Source: DASTOB01 sp035720425 | Lineage (GTDB): Bacteria > Chloroflexota > Limnocylindria > Limnocylindrales > CSP1-4 | Reading direction: 5' to 3' | Length of the DNA stretch: 23,022 nucleotides | Assembly: GCA_035720425.1 (NCBI GenBank) | Contig: DASTOB010000174.1 | Location: forward strand, 1-23,022 | Shown: positions 20,908 to 23,022 of the stretch, piece by piece | Position numbering within the stretch: the stretch's first letter is position 1 | Layout of the letters: the number at the start of each line of letters is the position of its first letter | Translations under genes and position numbers: made by a program | The notes under the pieces: model-generated | Told to the model about the DNA's origin: nothing | Database searches by the model: none | Seen by the model: only the letters and a program-made list of their open reading frames with translations

Positions 20908-21003
20908 GATCTGGGTCGCCGGCCTCGGACGCCGGCGCGATCCGCATGCGGTCGCAGTTCTCCCCCACTTCGCGATCCGAGCGGCAGCGTGACAGCACAG
21001 TCA
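20893..21003. repeat. Perfect 16-bp inverted repeat flanking 79 bp
   Basis: The arm TGACTGTGCTGTCACG at 20893-20908 is repeated as its exact reverse complement at 20988-21003. Each arm is itself an imperfect dyad (TGAC-6 nt-GTCA). The pair sits upstream of the kinase gene, with one arm over its candidate -35 element. It looks like a two-site operator, but could also fold as a long-looped hairpin. Confidence 0.85.
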
Positions 21004-21142
21004 CGTCGAACGTGTGTCGATGTCGGCACGCGTGCGGGAAATGGCGAGCTCGCGGGTCGACGCGCCGGCGACGTGGCGCCGGCGGCGAATGGCGAGATCG
21101 CGAACGAGCCCGCCGATCAGCGCCCCGAGGGCGACGGTGTGG

Positions 21143-21481
21143 TCAGGATGCGTCGGTCGCAGCGGTGGCGCCGCCGCCGCGGATCGGCTCGAGGTCGATC
21201 GTCCGGGCCTGCCGCGTCCGACCCGACTCGGTCCGCACGAGCGCCGACGGGATCACCCCGCCGGACAGCTTCTCGATCACGGCGGCCTCGCCCGTGTACA
21301 GCCCCGACCCGACGATCCGCACGCGATCCCCCACCGCGAGGTCCTTGCGCCCGCCGGACGCCTCGGTGTTGATCGAGACGACGGTCTGCCTGACGTATCC
21401 CTCCGGGCCGGCGCCGGGGCGCGGGGTCGGGGGCGGGGCGTTACGCGGCGGCGGGTAGGACTGCTTTCGCTTGCGTGCCAC
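21143..21481 (-). CDS. Small basic KOW-motif protein
   Basis: The GTG at 21481 gives 112 residues beginning MARKRKQSYPPP. The frame continues to 21526 but no better ribosome-binding site is seen there, and GAGG upstream of 21481 is too distant to be convincing. The N-terminal third is basic and Pro-rich. Residues about 48-100 resemble a KOW domain of the NusG and L24 type (LAVGDRVRIVGSGLYTGEAAVIEKL), ending in an Arg/Thr-rich strand region. KOW domains bind RNA or ribosomal proteins, so a role in transcription or translation is possible. It lies 169 bp after the DUF2461 gene in the same orientation and has no visible tie to the cytochrome genes. Confidence 0.7.
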   Translation of the reverse strand: MARKRKQSYPPPRNAPPPTPRPGAGPEGYVRQTVVSINTEASGGRKDLAVGDRVRIVGSGLYTGEAAVIEKLSGGVIPSALVRTESGRTRQARTIDLEPIRGGGATAATDAS

Positions 21482-21650
21482 GGTCGTTCGCAACCTCGGA
21501 TGCGGGCTCTGGACGCCCGGGCGCACGTGACGCCCCGACGTGCCGCGATCGGCCGCGGCGGGTACAGCATCGCAGATCGGCGCCAGTAGTCATCGGTGGG
21601 GTCGGATCGGCCAGGGCTCCGTTCCGACGATGACGGCCGAATCGGCCGAC

Positions 21651-22433
21651 TCAGACCACCGTCACCCGGGCGAGGTAGCGGAGCACCGGCGTCGCAGCGG
21701 CGAACGAGTCGGCCACGAGGTCCGGCAGGGCGGGAGAGGTAGCTTCGGCGTCGGTCAGGCGTCGGCCGAAGACGACGTCCTTGAGCCGCAACCACTCGGC
21801 GCGGGGATGGTCCGACGGGAAGCCCGGCGGCACCCGACGGAGCGCCTCGCCGTCGGTCCCGACCCGACCGAAGACCTCGACGAAGCGCGGCTCCTCGAGG
21901 GCCTGCGCCGCGGCCCCGGGATCCGCGACGATCGCCCGACGGAACGCGTCGATCCGCGGCTTCTCCGGATGCCACATCCCCCCGCCCACGTAGATCTCGC
22001 CCGGCTGGAGGTGGAAGTAACCGCCGATGCCGTGTCGGTTCGGCTCCGCGGGGCTGCCGGCGTCGCCGAGCCACGGGAAGCTCGCGCCGACGTTCGTCTT
22101 GTACGGGCTCTTGTCCTTGGAGAAGCGGGTGTCGCGGTAGATGCGGAAGGGCGCGCGCGCGGGATCGGCGAGCATCGGCACGCCACGGGCGGCGAGTCGG
22201 TCGCCGAGCGCGGCGATGAACGCCTCGAGCGGCGTCTTGAGGAGCCGCTCGAAGTCCGACTTGCGCGGCTGGAACCAGGCCCGATCGTTGTTCTCGGCGA
22301 GGTCGGCGAGGAACTGGATCGCGTCCGGGGAGAACCCGCGGAACGCGGCGGGTGCGGTGGCGGGTGCGGTGGCGGGCGGCGCGGCGGTGGGCGCGGGCGA
22401 GGCGGGTGCGGGCGAGGGTGAGGCGGCGGTCAT
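21651..22433 (-). CDS. DUF2461/TIGR02453 family protein
   Basis: The 260-residue protein begins with a low-complexity Pro/Ala/Ser/Thr stretch (about 2-30), partly from a 12-bp DNA repeat, then a full DUF2461 domain. The signatures FSPDAIQFLADLAENNDRAW, FRIYRDTRFSKDKSPYKTN, GIGGYFHLQPGEIYVGGG and the C-terminal LRLKDVVFGRRLTD are clear. The family is widespread, usually 210-230 residues, and its function is unknown. The extra N-terminus could be a flexible tail and is not a signal peptide. The ATG at 22433 has CGGAGG about 9 nt upstream and a candidate promoter just beyond. Confidence 0.93.
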   Translation of the reverse strand: MTAASPSPAPASPAPTAAPPATAPATAPAAFRGFSPDAIQFLADLAENNDRAWFQPRKSDFERLLKTPLEAFIAALGDRLAARGVPMLADPARAPFRIYRDTRFSKDKSPYKTNVGASFPWLGDAGSPAEPNRHGIGGYFHLQPGEIYVGGGMWHPEKPRIDAFRRAIVADPGAAAQALEEPRFVEVFGRVGTDGEALRRVPPGFPSDHPRAEWLRLKDVVFGRRLTDAEATSPALPDLVADSFAAATPVLRYLARVTVV

Positions 22434-22864
22434 GGTCGCGAACCTCCGAGTGGTGAGGCTGACACTGTACCGACGCTCGGGGAGGGGTGGAATCGACCAC
22501 TCCGAGGCCGCTCCTTGGGGCCGAGTCCGGCGGCGGGGCGGAGTGCGCGGACCTGTCGCAGGTTCGCCGCCGCTCCCCGCCGCCGCTCCCTGCCGGCCCG
22601 CAGATGGCCAGATTCTCGCCCCGTGACAGTTGGGCGCGGTTTCGGGGCCGATGGAGCGCGTTGACGGGCTCCTCCACGCTCAGCGCCGCACGATTCGGGC
22701 TCCGGGTCGGCCGAATCCGGCCTCGAACCGGACCTAACGGTCGTGGGGCGACAATTTGGCATTCCGGCCGGGAGAGGTGCGTGGCCGGCGGAGGGGGGCC
22801 CGGCGAGGAGCGAGGGGCCGGGCCGAGTCCGGCGGCGGGGCGGCGTGCGGCGGCCCCGATCCCT
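22434..22864. other. Intergenic region with 30-bp direct repeats and a hairpin
   Basis: This is 431 bp between the DUF2461 gene and the partial gene at the right edge. A 30-bp sequence beginning gggccgagtccggcggcggg occurs at 22518-22547 and 22820-22849 with one mismatch. An 8-bp perfect stem (ggcccggc, 22797-22804 and 22817-22824) with 12-nt loop lies about 41 bp downstream of the partial gene's stop and might terminate it, though no U-tract follows. No coding frame here looks real. Confidence 0.6.
22464..22492 (-). promoter_or_regulatory. Candidate promoter of the DUF2461 gene
   Basis: On the minus strand TTCCAC (22492-22487) is followed after 17 nt by TACAGT (22469-22464), a fair -10 element. 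Transcription would begin about 24 nt before the ATG, leaving room for the CGGAGG ribosome-binding site. The -35 match is weak. Confidence 0.4.
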
Positions 22865-23022
22865 TCACTGGCAATCGAATCGTGCAGCGGCGGCGAGGGA
22901 CGCGGCCGACGCGAATCCGTCGGTCGCAGCGCCGAGCAGGGCAACCGCGTCCTGGGTCTCCGCGTCGGTCGGTGGCTCGGGAGCGGTCGCGAAGCCGGCA
23001 AGCGCGAGGCCGGCGCTCCACG
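22865..23022 (-). CDS. C-terminus of an unidentified protein (5' end outside window)
   Basis: The minus-strand frame with codon boundary at 23020 reads 51 residues to a TGA at 22865-22867, starting WSAGLALAGFATAPEPPTDA and ending AAAARFDCQ. The mixed, Ala-rich composition and GC-rich third positions look like real protein, while the other two minus frames are Arg/Pro-rich. No family can be recognised from this fragment. A signal or function cannot be judged. Confidence 0.6.
   Translation of the reverse strand, partial: WSAGLALAGFATAPEPPTDAETQDAVALLGAATDGFASAASLAAAARFDCQ

Larger units (their letters stand above)
20716..21142. other. Intergenic region upstream of the kinase operon
   Basis: These 427 bp hold the 19-bp duplication, the candidate kinase promoter and the 16-bp inverted repeat. 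A short minus-strand frame at about 21001-21140 has coding-like third positions but no ATG, GTG or TTG start, so I do not call it a gene. I found no RNA gene here. Confidence 0.6.

Overview
The window is very GC-rich, densely packed with genes and dominated by extracytoplasmic electron-transfer proteins. Strongly GC-biased third codon positions, System II (ResB/CcsB) cytochrome maturation and a PCYCGC lipoprotein suggest a non-proteobacterial lineage. Chloroflexota is my best guess, from gene content only. There are no rRNA or tRNA genes, insertion sequences or CRISPR arrays that I can see.

Layout. (1) Positions 2-2784 (+): the end of a complex iron-sulfur molybdoenzyme-type operon, with a four-cluster ferredoxin subunit (5' cut), an NrfD/PsrC membrane subunit and a membrane-anchored pentaheme cytochrome. 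(2) 2785-3060: a convergent spacer with three copies of a dyad motif. (3) 3061-10123 (-): seven tightly packed genes, namely PCYCGC lipoprotein, NapC/NirT-type decaheme cytochrome, ResA-like thioredoxin, CcsB, ResB, CcdA and a TPR protein. In transcription order maturation comes first and the decaheme cytochrome near the end. (4) 10287-17403 (-): TPR protein, NHL-repeat protein, two tandem paralogous hexaheme cytochromes and a large octaheme cytochrome. (5) 17665-20715 (-): NarX-like histidine kinase, NarL/LuxR-type response regulator and a small degenerate receiver protein. (6) 21143-23022 (-): a KOW-motif protein, a DUF2461 protein and the C-terminus of an unknown protein.

How it fits together. 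Five cytochromes carry 35 heme-attachment motifs (34 CXXCH and one CX3CH), and a complete maturation set lies between them. The two hexaheme proteins (429 and 428 aa) share the length, motif order and distal-histidine pattern that I recall for the Geobacter nanowire cytochrome OmcS, and exactly six non-motif histidines of the mature region are conserved between them. My reading is a quinone-to-outside electron route: NrfD and NapC-type modules exchange electrons with menaquinone, and the exported cytochromes carry electrons along or away from the cell surface. The two-component genes upstream and in the same orientation are the obvious candidate regulators. The direction of electron flow and the terminal acceptor or donor cannot be read from this window.

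The most notable items are the OmcS-like pair, the phosphosite D-to-E degenerate receiver, the 16-bp inverted repeat over the kinase promoter, and the dyad array at 2830-3011.
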